A DNA stretch of 45,235 nucleotides from Mycobacterium sp. 1245805.9 (GCF_001672915.1 NZ_LZKR01000177.1:1-45235); one strand, 5' to 3'. Shown: positions 8,753 to 16,982, counted from the first letter of the stretch. Made by a program: numbers and translations. The notes: generated by a model not told the origin, from the letters alone.

Positions 8753-10269
8753 CGGCGGGCCTCCAGCGCGCGGGCCAGCTCCACCCGGTCGTCAAACGGA
8801 CGGGTTTCGGTGGCCCCCTGCTGCCCGGTTTCGTGGCCCTTGCCCGCGACCAGGACCACGTCGCCAGGGGCCGCCCAGGCCACCGCGTGCTCGATCGCGG
8901 CCCGGCGGTCGCCGATCTCGACGACCTTCGCCGAGCCGGCCGCGGTCCCGGACAGGATCTGCCGGCGGATGGCGGCCGGGTCCTCCCCGCGGGGGTTGTC
9001 GTCGGTGACGACGACCAAATCGGCCAGTCCGGCGGCGATTTCGCCCATCGGCGCGCGCTTGCCCGGGTCGCGGTCGCCGCCGGCGCCGAACACCACCGCC
9101 AGCCGGCGCTCCGGACCCGCCAGGGCGGTCAGCACCGCGCGCAGCGCCTCGGGCTTGTGGGCGTAGTCGACCAGCGCGAGGAAATCCTGGCCTCGGTCGA
9201 TCTCCTCCAGCCGCCCGGGGACGCGGGTTTGCAGCAGCCCCGGGGCCGCCTGCTCCGGGGAGACGCCCACCGCGTCCAGGATCGCGAGCGCCACAAGGGC
9301 ATTGGCGACGTTGTAGTGGCCGGGCAGCCGGATGCCGACGCGGTGGTGCACGCCGGCGGGGTCCACCGCGGTGAACTCTTGTCCCCCGGCGCCCATCGGC
9401 GCCACGTCCACGGCGCGCCAGTCGGCGGGTTCGCCGGCGGCGCTGACGGTAATCGGTTCCTCGGCGCGGGCGGCCATCGCGCGGCCGGCGTCGTCGTCGA
9501 TGCACACGATGGCCCGGCGGGCGCGCAGCGGCGATTCGGGGTCGAACAGCGCGGCCTTGGCCTCGAAGTAGTCGGCCATGGTGCCGTGGAAGTCGAGGTG
9601 GTCGCGGGACAGGTTGGTGAACGCGCCCACCGCGAATCCGGTGCCGTCCACCCGGCCCAGGGACAGCGCGTGACTGGACACCTCCATCACCACGGTGTCC
9701 ACGCCCTGTTCGGCCATCGCCGCGAGCAACGCCTGCAGCGCGGGGGCCTCGGGTGTGGTCAGCGCGCTGGGGATGTCGGCGCCGTCGACGCGGATGCCGA
9801 TGGTGCCGATGAGCCCTGGCGTCCGCCCGCCGGCGCGCAGGCCGGACTCGACCAGATAGGTCGTGGTGGTCTTGCCGGACGTCCCGGTGATCCCGATGAC
9901 CGTGACCTTCTCCGACGGGTTGCCGTACACGGCGGCGGCCAGGCCGCCCAGCACGCCGCGCGGCGACGGGTGCACCAGGGTGGGCAGGGTCGCGGCCGCC
10001 TCGCCCATCTCGGCGACCCCGGCGGCGTCGGTGAGCACCGCGACGGCGCCGCCCTCGATCGCGTCGCCGGCGAACCGGGCGCCGTGCGTGGTCGAGCCGG
10101 GCAGGGCGGCGTAGAGGTCACCGGGCCGCACCTCCTGGGCGCGCAGCGTCACGCCGGTGACCGGCACGTCGGGGACGGCCACCCCGTGGGCCATCACCGC
10201 ACCGACCCGGGCCGCCAGGACGGGCAACCGGACGCCGGCGCCGGCGCTGGGGCGCAAATCCGTGGACAC
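8749..10269 (-). CDS. murE: UDP-MurNAc-L-Ala-D-Glu--meso-diaminopimelate ligase MurE
   Basis: MurE adds meso-diaminopimelate as the third stem residue. Visible motifs are SDS-equivalent VTGVTLRAQEVRPGDLYAAL, P-loop GITGTSGKTTTTYL, MEVSSHALSLGRVDG, NLSRDHLDFHGTM, VPGRLEEIDRGQ, VDYAHKPEALR, and the meso-DAP selectivity motif DNPR in VVVTDDNPRGEDP. The frame is open further upstream to 10407 but that part is low-complexity and includes a dispersed hairpin repeat. A GGGAGG ribosome-binding site ends 7 bases before GTG 10269, which I take as the start (506 residues); GTG 10275 is too close to that site. Unlike in M. tuberculosis, where several genes separate murE from pbpB, only 168 bp lie between them here. 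Confidence 0.95.
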   Translation of the reverse strand: MSTDLRPSAGAGVRLPVLAARVGAVMAHGVAVPDVPVTGVTLRAQEVRPGDLYAALPGSTTHGARFAGDAIEGGAVAVLTDAAGVAEMGEAAATLPTLVHPSPRGVLGGLAAAVYGNPSEKVTVIGITGTSGKTTTTYLVESGLRAGGRTPGLIGTIGIRVDGADIPSALTTPEAPALQALLAAMAEQGVDTVVMEVSSHALSLGRVDGTGFAVGAFTNLSRDHLDFHGTMADYFEAKAALFDPESPLRARRAIVCIDDDAGRAMAARAEEPITVSAAGEPADWRAVDVAPMGAGGQEFTAVDPAGVHHRVGIRLPGHYNVANALVALAILDAVGVSPEQAAPGLLQTRVPGRLEEIDRGQDFLALVDYAHKPEALRAVLTALAGPERRLAVVFGAGGDRDPGKRAPMGEIAAGLADLVVVTDDNPRGEDPAAIRRQILSGTAAGSAKVVEIGDRRAAIEHAVAWAAPGDVVLVAGKGHETGQQGATETRPFDDRVELARALEARR

Positions 10270-10351
10270 CGACACACCTCCCGTCCACCCGCGTGGTCCT
10301 TTTGATCGGCCATGACACCCTACCGAGGGGCGCCGGCCGCGAGGCGTTCCC

Positions 10352-10414
10352 GGGCGAGCGTGCGCAGTTGTACACCCTCCGCCGCGTGTCGCCGTACAGA
10401 CACGCACCGTCGCG
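10352..10414. repeat. Dispersed hairpin repeat, copy A (between ftsI and murE)
   Basis: About 60 bp nearly identical (roughly 85%) to 23014-23073. The left arm AGCGTGCGCAGTTGTACA pairs imperfectly with the right arm around CGTACAGACACGCACCG, across a central CCGCGTGT. It lies inside the dcw operon just upstream of murE and could form an RNA hairpin in the operon transcript. There is no U-tract, so it is not a classical terminator. Confidence 0.6.
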
Positions 10415-10437
10415 GCGGAGAGGGCGCGGCGGAGAGG
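10411..10437. repeat. Short tandem duplication next to the ftsI stop codon
   Basis: The 13-mer CGCGGCGGAGAGG occurs at 10411-10423 and again at 10425-10437, directly before the ftsI stop codon on the opposite strand. It is a small tandem repeat with a 14-bp period. No function is apparent. Confidence 0.55.
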
Positions 10438-12450
10438 CTAGGTGGCCTGCAGGGTCAGCGGGGGCCCCGGATCCGGGGACAGCGGCACGTTCTCGCGCTG
10501 CATCAGCCAGCCCGCGATGTTGTGGAACAGCGGGGCCGCCGAATGCCCGGGCGTGCCGTCCGCGTTGCGCTGTGGGTTGTCCATCATGATGCCGACGACG
10601 TAGCGGGGGTTGTCGACGGTGGCCATGCCGGCGAACGTGATCCAGTAGACGTCGTCGAAGTAGCAGCCGCAGCCCGGGTTGATCTGCTGGGCCGTCCCCG
10701 TCTTGCCGGCCATCTGGTAGCCGGACACCGCGGCCGCCGGCCCGGTGCCCTGTTGGTAGCCCATCGGGTCGCTCTGCACGACGGCGCGCAACATGCCCCG
10801 AACGGTCTGCGCGGTCTGCGGCGACACCACCCGGACACCGTCGGGGTGCGGTTCTTCGGTCCGGGTGCCGTCGGGCGCGATCGTGGCCTTGATGATCCGC
10901 GGCGGCACCCGCAGGCCGTCGTTGGCGATCGTCTGGTACATATCGGTCATCTGCAGCAGGGTCATCGAAAGCCCTTGGCCGATAGGCAGGTTGGAGAAGG
11001 TGCTGCCCGACCATTGGTCGATGGGCGGCACCAGACCCGCGCTCTCGCCGGGCAGCCCGACGTTGGTGCGCTGGCCCAGCCCGAACTTGCGGACCATGTC
11101 GTAGAAGCGTTCCGGGCCGACGCGCTGCGCGAGCATCAGGGTGCCGACGTTCGACGACTTTCCGAACACGCCGGTGGTGGTGTAGGGCATCACGCCGTGA
11201 TCCCAGGCGTCGTGGATGCTGACGCCGCCCATTTGGATCGAGCCGGGCACGTGCAACACCTCGTCGGGGTTGGACAGGCCGTACTCGATGATCGACGACG
11301 CGGTGATCACCTTGTTCACCGATCCCGGTTCGAACGGCGAGGACACCGCCAGGTTGCCCAGCTGCCGGTCGCCCTGCTTCCCGATGTCCTGGGAGGGGTC
11401 GAAGGTGTTGTCGTTGGCCATCGCCAGCACCTCGCCCGTCTTGGAGTCCAGCACGACGGCCGAAACGTTGTGCGCCCCAGACAGATTCTTCGCCTGCTGG
11501 ACCTGCTGCTGGACGTAGAACTGGATGTCGTCGTCGAGGGTCAGCTGCACGGTCGAACCGTTGACGGCCCGGTGCCGGTTGCGGTAGCTGCCGGGGATGA
11601 CGACGCCGTCGGATCCGCGGTCATAGGTGACCGAGCCGTCGGTTCCCGACAGGACCGAATCCAGCGAGTCCTCCAGCCCGAGCAGCCCGTGGCCGTCCCA
11701 GTCGATGCCGCCAACGATGTTGGCCGCCAGCGATCCGCCCGGATACTGGCGCAGATCCTGGCGTTCGGAGCCGACCTCGGGGAACTTGTCCGAGATCGCG
11801 CTGGCGACGGCGGGGTCGACGGCGCGCGCCAAATACACGAAGTTTTCGTTGCTTTGCAGCTTCTTCAGCACCGTCGCGTAGTCGGGCTTGTTGTTCAGCC
11901 GGGCGGAGACCTCCTTGGCCATGTCGCGCAGCCGCTCCTGCGGATCGGGGGCGGCGGGGTTCTTCTTCTTCGCCTCCTCCAGCTGCTGGTGAATCCGCTT
12001 GGGCTGGAACGTCAATGCGCGGGACTCGATGGTGAACGCCAGCTGTTGGTTGTTGCGGTCCACGATGCTGCCGCGGACCGCCTTCTCGACGTCGGTGACC
12101 TTCAGCTGCCCGGCCGCCTGGGCGCGCAGCTTCGGGGCGTTGGTCACCTGCAGGACGAACAGCTGCGCCGCCGCGACCGCCATCAGCACCACGATCACCA
12201 CGTTGCCGGCCCGATGCCGGAAGACGAACGACGCGCCGCGCGTCCCCACCTCCACGATCTGGCGGGTGCGCCGCTCGCGTGCCGAGTGTCCGACGGCCGC
12301 GGCTTCGGCTGAGCGGGTCTGCTTGGCCTGCTTGGCTTTACGGGGCTTCTTCGGTTGCCGAAGGTCCTTGGGCTCCTGCGGCTTGCGGGGCCGACGCGGC
12401 GGCCGCGCCGACGGCGACCGGCGCGCCCGCCCGTCCTCGCCGCGGCTCAC
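10438..12450 (-). CDS. ftsI: Septal transpeptidase FtsI (PbpB, class B PBP3)
   Basis: FtsI cross-links septal peptidoglycan and works with FtsW. The 670-residue protein has a basic Lys/Arg/Pro-rich cytoplasmic tail (1-80), one membrane helix (about 84-101), a pedestal domain with RGSIVDRNN, and a transpeptidase domain. The three active-site motifs are SVNK (377-380, catalytic Ser377), SSN (432-434) and KTGT (583-586). Length and motif spacing match mycobacterial PbpB, where Wag31 interaction and regulated proteolysis have been reported. The start ATG at 12450 overlaps the stop of the FtsL-like gene by 4 bases. It is followed by a hairpin repeat and then murE. Confidence 0.97.
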   Translation of the reverse strand: MSRGEDGRARRSPSARPPRRPRKPQEPKDLRQPKKPRKAKQAKQTRSAEAAAVGHSARERRTRQIVEVGTRGASFVFRHRAGNVVIVVLMAVAAAQLFVLQVTNAPKLRAQAAGQLKVTDVEKAVRGSIVDRNNQQLAFTIESRALTFQPKRIHQQLEEAKKKNPAAPDPQERLRDMAKEVSARLNNKPDYATVLKKLQSNENFVYLARAVDPAVASAISDKFPEVGSERQDLRQYPGGSLAANIVGGIDWDGHGLLGLEDSLDSVLSGTDGSVTYDRGSDGVVIPGSYRNRHRAVNGSTVQLTLDDDIQFYVQQQVQQAKNLSGAHNVSAVVLDSKTGEVLAMANDNTFDPSQDIGKQGDRQLGNLAVSSPFEPGSVNKVITASSIIEYGLSNPDEVLHVPGSIQMGGVSIHDAWDHGVMPYTTTGVFGKSSNVGTLMLAQRVGPERFYDMVRKFGLGQRTNVGLPGESAGLVPPIDQWSGSTFSNLPIGQGLSMTLLQMTDMYQTIANDGLRVPPRIIKATIAPDGTRTEEPHPDGVRVVSPQTAQTVRGMLRAVVQSDPMGYQQGTGPAAAVSGYQMAGKTGTAQQINPGCGCYFDDVYWITFAGMATVDNPRYVVGIMMDNPQRNADGTPGHSAAPLFHNIAGWLMQRENVPLSPDPGPPLTLQAT

Positions 12451-13628
12451 CGGGCGGCGCCCGGCGTCGTGGCGATGGGGGGCACGAACTGCTGGCCGTT
12501 AGCCGGCACGCCCGGTTGCGGAACCTGGGGGGCCTGCGCGGCCGGGCCGGGCATTGCCGGGCGCACCGGGACCGGCACCTCCGCCGGCAGCGGGGCGGGC
12601 ACCGGCGCGGGGGCCGGGATCGGCAGCCCGCCCATGGGGATCGAAACCTCGGCGGGCACCGGGGGTTGCGCGGGGCCCGCGGGGGACGGCAGCCCCGGCG
12701 TCGGGAGCACGGGCACCACACCCTGGAAGTGCCCGGTAGCCGGCCCGCCGGGCATCCCCGGCAGCGGCGCGACGGGCAGCTGCGCGGGCAGGTGCTGGCC
12801 ACCCACGGTCGACGAGCCGTCCGGGGCGCGCAACAGCGCCTCCGGTCCCGACCTCGCCGGCACGGGTGGCGCCCCGGGTGCCCCGGGCGCGGGCATCACC
12901 CGGACCGGGACCTCCGGTGGAAGCGCCGGCGGCGGCGGAGGCGGTGGGGGCGCGTCGGAGATCTTGCTGTTCAGGGGTGGCGGCGGCACGCCGTCGGCCG
13001 GCTTCGGGCTGCCGACGACCACCCAGTTACCGGTCGGATCCTGGACCAGGTGCGCGGTGTCCCTCGTCGGGATCATGCCCTGTTTGCGGGCCGCTTCGGC
13101 CAGCGCCGGCGCCGATTCCGCCTCGCGCACATCGCGTTCCAGCGATTCCTTCTGCTGCTGCAGCATCCGGTTCTTCTCGCGGGCGTGGCTCAACTTGTAG
13201 GAGCGCTCGGCGGAATCGGTGGACAACCACAGCGTCAGGCCCAGGCCCAGGCCGAGGGCGCCGATGATCAGCACGACAAACGGAACCTTGCTCGCCAGCG
13301 TCCGGGGCCGCAGGTCGATCGACGCGAGCCGGGTTGCCAGGCGCTCGGTCAGCCGGGGACGGATGACCTTGGGCGCCTTGGCTTTCCGTGCCTTCGCCCG
13401 TGCCTTGGCCTGGCTGGTGTTCTTGGGCCGGCCCGACCGCTCGACCGGCCGGGCGATCGGGCTGGTTTGCGGCCCGGAGTTGTGCGACCGGCCCTCGCGG
13501 GCGTTGGCCGAGGCGGTCCCGGGCCGCGTGCGGCGAGCGGACGCCGAGTCGCCCGCGGCGCGCCGGCCCTTGCGGGCCGCGCCGTCGCGTCCGGCCCGGC
13601 GCTTGGGCGTCTCGCGCCTTACCTTCAT
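12447..13628 (-). CDS. FtsL-like proline-rich membrane protein (Rv2164c family)
   Basis: This gene is at the ftsL position between rsmH and ftsI. The 393-residue product has a basic N-terminal region of about 110 residues and one membrane helix (around VPFVVLIIGALGLGLGLTLWL). A short periplasmic coiled-coil stretch follows (EKNRMLQQQKESLERDVREA) and then GMIPTRDTAHLV, the layout of FtsL/DivIC proteins. A very long Pro/Ala/Val-rich tail of about 180 residues comes after, including a run of eight prolines. Mycobacterial members have been described as functional FtsL. The role as a scaffold for FtsQ/FtsB and FtsWI is inferred. The ATG at 13628 overlaps the rsmH stop by 4 bases. Confidence 0.88.
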   Translation of the reverse strand: MKVRRETPKRRAGRDGAARKGRRAAGDSASARRTRPGTASANAREGRSHNSGPQTSPIARPVERSGRPKNTSQAKARAKARKAKAPKVIRPRLTERLATRLASIDLRPRTLASKVPFVVLIIGALGLGLGLTLWLSTDSAERSYKLSHAREKNRMLQQQKESLERDVREAESAPALAEAARKQGMIPTRDTAHLVQDPTGNWVVVGSPKPADGVPPPPLNSKISDAPPPPPPPPALPPEVPVRVMPAPGAPGAPPVPARSGPEALLRAPDGSSTVGGQHLPAQLPVAPLPGMPGGPATGHFQGVVPVLPTPGLPSPAGPAQPPVPAEVSIPMGGLPIPAPAPVPAPLPAEVPVPVRPAMPGPAAQAPQVPQPGVPANGQQFVPPIATTPGAAR

Positions 13629-14794
13629 GAGTCGCCCTTCCCGCTAGCCTGCCGTGATTGCCCGTTTGGCTCGAGCCGTTGCAGCGCCCGTAGTCGCACC
13701 GCGGCGCTGCGCGGGTTGCGTTCGATCTCGGCCGCGTCCGCGCGCTCGGCGCCGCGGGTCAACGACCGGAATCTCGGCTCGTGGCCGGGAAGTTCGAACG
13801 GAAGATCCACCGGCGTGCGCGACGCGACCGCGTCGGCGAAGACGCGCTTGACGATCCGGTCCTCCAGCGATTGGTAGGCCATCACCGCGATGCGCCCGCC
13901 GACCGTCAACGCGTCCTGCGCGGCGGGGAGGGCGTCGCGCAGCGAGGTCAGTTCGTCGTTGACGGCGATCCGCAGCGCCTGGAAGGTGCGCTTGGCCGGG
14001 TGTCCGCCGGTGCGCCGGGCGGGCGCCGGAATCGCTTGGTACAGCAGCTCTACCAACTCCGCGGTCGAGGTGAATGGGGCGCGGGCGCGCCGGGCGACGA
14101 TCTGCTTGGCGATGCGGCGGGCGAACCGCTCCTCGCCGTAGCGGTGCAGGATGTCCGCCAGCGCGGCCTCGTCGTAGGTGTTGACGATGTCGGCCGCGGT
14201 CAGCGGTGACGACGGGTCCATCCGCATGTCCAGGGGCGCGTCCTGGGCGTAGGCGAAGCCCCGTTCGGCGCGGTCGAGCTGCATGGAGGAGACGCCGAGG
14301 TCGAACAGGATCCCGTCGACGGATTCGGCTGCGGCACAGCCGGATTCGGCGAGCGCGTCGGGCAGGCCGTCGTACCGCGTGCGCACCAGGGTGACCCGGT
14401 CGGCGAACCGGTCCAGTCGGGCCCGGGCGATGTCGAGGGCGCTGGGGTCGCGGTCGAGTCCGATCAGGCGCAGACCGGGCAGGTCGGTCAGGAATCGCTC
14501 GGCGTGACCGCCGGCGCCCAGCGTGGCGTCGACCAGGACCGCGCCGCCACCGTCCGGGTGCCGGCGCGTCAGGGCGGGGGTGAGCAGCTCGACGCAGCGG
14601 TCCAGCAGGACGGGCACATGCCCGAAGTCATCCGAATTCTCAGCCACCGCAAGGCCTTCCCGGAGAGGCGCCCCTGCACCCAGGTCCCTGTCCGAAGGTC
14701 CGAACCTGGCGTTGGGGAAGTACGCCAGGGTCGGTTCGGGCAGAGGCCACGATGCACGGGCATGCGCCTCAGATAATGTCGCCGAGTGCTTCAT
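13625..14794 (-). CDS. rsmH: 16S rRNA (cytosine(1402)-N(4))-methyltransferase RsmH (MraW)
   Basis: RsmH methylates N4 of C1402 in the ribosomal P-site using S-adenosylmethionine. The SAM-binding block VDATLGAGGHAERFL, then GLDRDPSALDIA, the signature DGILFDLGVSSMQLD, the insertion with MRMDPSSPLTAADIVN, RIAVNDELTSLRDALP and the C-terminal AYQSLEDRIVKRVF are all present. I use ATG 14794, giving MKHSATLSEAHARASWPLPEP and 389 residues, near the 396 of M. tuberculosis; it overlaps mraZ by 26 bases. A further 20 codons are open upstream inside mraZ but carry no family match. The stop overlaps the FtsL-like start. Confidence 0.95.
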   Translation of the reverse strand: MKHSATLSEAHARASWPLPEPTLAYFPNARFGPSDRDLGAGAPLREGLAVAENSDDFGHVPVLLDRCVELLTPALTRRHPDGGGAVLVDATLGAGGHAERFLTDLPGLRLIGLDRDPSALDIARARLDRFADRVTLVRTRYDGLPDALAESGCAAAESVDGILFDLGVSSMQLDRAERGFAYAQDAPLDMRMDPSSPLTAADIVNTYDEAALADILHRYGEERFARRIAKQIVARRARAPFTSTAELVELLYQAIPAPARRTGGHPAKRTFQALRIAVNDELTSLRDALPAAQDALTVGGRIAVMAYQSLEDRIVKRVFADAVASRTPVDLPFELPGHEPRFRSLTRGAERADAAEIERNPRSAAVRLRALQRLEPNGQSRQASGKGDS

Positions 14795-15200
14795 CGCTGG
14801 CCGCGGAGAAGTTCTCTTCGTGGGTCTGCTGGTAGTCGTGCCAGGCCTGCGCATCCCAGATCTCGAGGTAGTCGACCGCCCCGATCACCACGCAGTCCTT
14901 GGTCAGGTTCGCGTAGCGACGGTGGTCGGCCGACAGGGTGATGCGGCCCTGCGCGTCGGGATGCTGCTCGTCGGTGCCGGCGGCGAGATTGCGCAGGAAG
15001 GCTCGGGCTTCGGGGTTGCTGCGTGAGGTCTTGCTGGCCCGGCGCGCCAGCGCCTCGAATTCGGTCCGCGGGTAGACCGCGAGGCTGTGGTCCTGGCTCT
15101 TGGTGACCATCAACCCCCCTGCCAACGTGTCGCGGAACTTGGCGGGCAACGTCAGCCGCCCCTTGTCGTCGAGCTTGGGCGTGTAGGTGCCGAGAAACAC
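14769..15200 (-). CDS. mraZ: Transcriptional regulator MraZ
   Basis: MraZ is a double AbrB-fold (SpoVT/AbrB-like) DNA-binding protein that controls the dcw operon from its own promoter. The 143-residue product starts MFLGTYTPKLDDKGRLTLPA and repeats the fold as QGRITLSADHRRYA, the two DxxGR-type signatures of the family. The GTG start at 15200 has a strong GGGAGGT site 7 bases upstream. It is the first gene of the operon. A TGGG array at 15250-15283 is a likely binding site, so autoregulation is inferred. Confidence 0.97.
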   Translation of the reverse strand: MFLGTYTPKLDDKGRLTLPAKFRDTLAGGLMVTKSQDHSLAVYPRTEFEALARRASKTSRSNPEARAFLRNLAAGTDEQHPDAQGRITLSADHRRYANLTKDCVVIGAVDYLEIWDAQAWHDYQQTHEENFSAASDEALGDII

Positions 15201-15249
15201 CAGCTCACCTCCCGTGGAGACCCGGCTCTCGCCTCACCCAAACGCTTCA

Positions 15250-15283
15250 GCCACCATACCCCACCATCCCCCACTTCGCCCCA
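15250..15283 (-). promoter_or_regulatory. Probable MraZ-binding repeats upstream of mraZ
   Basis: Reading the minus strand, TGGGGCGAAG, TGGGGGATGG, TGGGGTATGG and TGGCTGAAGC follow each other with an exact 10-bp period, ending about 50 bp before the mraZ start codon. Known MraZ sites in other bacteria are direct TGGG(N) repeats spaced at one helical turn, so this is a strong match. The first three boxes are perfect TGGGG and the fourth is TGGC. Confidence 0.75.
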
Positions 15284-15423
15284 TTTCTAGGGTGTCGCGG
15301 CCGAGTTTTCCCGCTTGTCCGCCACCAAGCGCGGTCGCGGCGCCGGTCGACGGCTCCCGGAGTCCCGTTGACGCCCGACCGCCGCACCGGAAAATCGCAC
15401 TTCAAAGCCATGAAATCGGCGGG
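15284..15423. other. Non-coding stretch between the two TGGGG arrays
   Basis: No credible coding region lies here. The stretch is presumably the promoter region of the dcw operon, but I cannot place the -35 and -10 elements with confidence. In M. tuberculosis H37Rv an IS6110 copy occupies the equivalent gap between mraZ and Rv2169c; no transposase sequence is present here. Confidence 0.4.
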
Positions 15424-15461
15424 TGGGGCGCAGTGGGGCGCCTCGGTGGGGCCCGGTGGGG
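15424..15461 (+). promoter_or_regulatory. Second TGGGG array, opposite orientation
   Basis: On the plus strand TGGGG occurs at 15424, 15434, 15447 and 15457, with spacings of 10, 13 and 10 bp. It resembles the MraZ box at 15250-15283 but points the other way and lies 140 bp further upstream. It may be an additional MraZ site, allowing looping across the mraZ promoter, or only G-rich chance sequence. Confidence 0.4.
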
Positions 15462-15542
15462 CGTGTCGTGGCTGATGGGCTCAATTTGGGCTCGATTGGG
15501 AGTCGAATTGAACTACGCCCCGCGCATCGCTCGCTCGAGCGC

Positions 15543-15570
15543 AAAAAAAGAGGTAGCCGTGATGGCTACC
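15543..15570 (-). terminator. Rho-independent terminator after the DUF3040 gene
   Basis: On the minus strand a perfect 7-bp stem, GGTAGCC-ATCAC-GGCTACC, is followed by CT and a run of seven T. It lies 22 bp past the stop codon of the DUF3040 gene and separates that gene from the dcw promoter. Such canonical terminators are uncommon in mycobacteria. Confidence 0.85.
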
Positions 15571-15591
15571 CCTTGCGACGCGTTGTGCCCG

Positions 15592-15993
15592 CTACTCGTC
15601 GAAGCGCCGGCGGAAGCGATCCTCCATGCGGCTGGTGAACGAGCCGCCGGGCTTGTTGCGACGCTGGCGCGCCGATCCGGGCGCCGATCCGGAACGGTCC
15701 GGCCGGCCCGCCAACCGGGGGCCGGTGATCGCATAGACCACGCCGCCGAACATCACGATGAAGCCAAAGACGCTGAGAATCGGGAAACTTCCGATCATCG
15801 TGGCTTTGAACGCCACCCCGGAGACCAACATCGCCAGGCCGACGACGAACAGCGCCGCGCCTTGCAGGCGCCGCCGCGCGGTCGGCGCGCGCAACCCTCC
15901 GCCGCGGACGCTCGACGCGAATTTGGGATCCTCCGCGTAGAGGGCGCTCTCGATCTGATCGAGCATCCGCTGTTCATGATCGGAGAGTGGCAT
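15592..15993 (-). CDS. DUF3040 membrane protein (Rv2169c family)
   Basis: A small membrane protein of 133 residues and unknown function. It starts MPLSDHEQRMLDQIESALYA, the hallmark of DUF3040, then has a basic stretch (APTARRRLQG) and two membrane helices (about 48-66 and 74-93). An Arg-rich cytoplasmic tail ends SFTSRMEDRFRRRFDE. ATG 15993 is chosen because a GGAGGG site is well placed upstream and the M. tuberculosis protein starts at the same residue; a longer open frame to 16059 adds no family sequence. It has its own terminator. DUF3040 genes commonly sit beside dcw genes in actinobacteria, so an envelope role is plausible but unproven. Confidence 0.9.
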   Translation of the reverse strand: MPLSDHEQRMLDQIESALYAEDPKFASSVRGGGLRAPTARRRLQGAALFVVGLAMLVSGVAFKATMIGSFPILSVFGFIVMFGGVVYAITGPRLAGRPDRSGSAPGSARQRRNKPGGSFTSRMEDRFRRRFDE

Positions 15994-16320
15994 TCGTCCC
16001 TCCTTGCCGACAGTTTGGCACGTAACTATCGATAGCACGCGGATGCCCGTTAAGGGCAACTACCACAAATGATACGAGGTCAATCTGCGGCGTACCACTG
16101 GTTCGGCAGCGATTCTATCCCGGCCGCGCTCGCACGCCCGCAGACCTCGCAACCACGGTGCGCCGCAACCCGCTTGCCGAAGCGGCACGTTTCGGCCCGC
16201 TGTTGGCATGCCGTTACCCGCAGCCGCCGGGCGCGCCGGGCCGCGGGGGTCGGATAATGGCGACAGCGCCACGGGGCCGAACTCACACCTGAAGCCATCC
16301 GATGAGGAGGACACCGCGAG
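15994..16320. promoter_or_regulatory. Divergent intergenic region between the DUF3040 and GNAT genes
   Basis: 327 bp without a gene. It contains the perfect 10-bp palindrome CTATCGATAG at 16026-16035, 33 bp upstream of the DUF3040 start, and a small GCCC-GTTAA-GGGC hairpin just beyond it. The part near 16302-16310 holds GAGGAGG, the ribosome-binding site for the plus-strand gene. Both promoters must lie here; I cannot place them exactly. Confidence 0.45.
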
Positions 16321-16929
16321 TTGGCGATATTCCTCATCGATCTGCCGCCGAACGATATGGAGCGCCGTCTGCCCGACGCCCTCGGCGTCTACGTCGAAGC
16401 GATGCGATACCCGCGCGGCACCGAGAACCAGCGGGCCGCAATGTGGCTCGAACACATCCGTCGGCACGGCTGGCAGGGGGTGGCCGCCGTCGAGGCCGAG
16501 GCGCCCGACGGTCCCGGCGCCCAGGCCCCGTCGCCGGCCGAACTGAGCGACGCCCCGCTGCTCGGGGTGGCCTACGGCTACCCCGGGGCGCCCGGGCAGT
16601 GGTGGCAGCAGCAGGTGGTCCTGGGCTTGCAACGCGGCGGCTCGCCGCCCCAGGAGATCGCCCGGCTGATGAACAGCTACTTCGAGCTGACCGAGCTGCA
16701 CATCCACCCCCGCGCGCAGGGCCGCGGCCTCGGCGAGGCGTTGGCCCGCCGGCTGCTCGCCGGGCGCCCCGAGGAGAACGTGCTGCTTTCCACGCCGGAA
16801 ATCAACGGGGAACCGAACCGTGCCTGGCGGCTGTACCGGCGGCTGGGCTTCACCGACATCATCCGGCGCTACCACTTCGCCGGGGACCCACGCGCGTTCG
16901 CGATCCTGGGCCGCACCCTTCCGCTGTAG
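16321..16929 (+). CDS. GNAT-family N-acetyltransferase (Rv2170 family)
   Basis: A 202-residue GNAT protein. The acetyl-CoA signature is clear: LTELHIHPRAQGRGLGEALARRL, with the R/Q-x-x-G-x-G/A pyrophosphate loop QGRGLG, then AWRLYRRLGFTDI near the C-terminus. Ahead of it lie LGVAYGYPG and QWWQQQVV. The TTG start at 16321 follows a GAGGAGG site, and the N-terminal sequence (AIFLIDLPPND) matches the mycobacterial family. The M. tuberculosis orthologue Rv2170 has been reported to acetylate isocitrate dehydrogenase; whether that is its main target here is inference. The lipoprotein gene lppM follows 53 bp downstream on the same strand and may be cotranscribed. Confidence 0.88.
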   Translation: MAIFLIDLPPNDMERRLPDALGVYVEAMRYPRGTENQRAAMWLEHIRRHGWQGVAAVEAEAPDGPGAQAPSPAELSDAPLLGVAYGYPGAPGQWWQQQVVLGLQRGGSPPQEIARLMNSYFELTELHIHPRAQGRGLGEALARRLLAGRPEENVLLSTPEINGEPNRAWRLYRRLGFTDIIRRYHFAGDPRAFAILGRTLPL

Positions 16930-16982
16930 CGACACCGCCCGGCGCGCCACACCCGGCGCGCCGGATCTGGCACGATGACCTC

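Noticed and set aside
10270..10407. N-terminal extension of MurE to an ATG at 10407
   Set aside because: The added residues are low-complexity, come from the hairpin repeat, and the strong ribosome site lies after them, before GTG 10269.
16060..16950. Minus-strand 296-codon frame opposite the GNAT gene
   Set aside because: It is the complement of the acetyltransferase, has no start context and shows biased composition.
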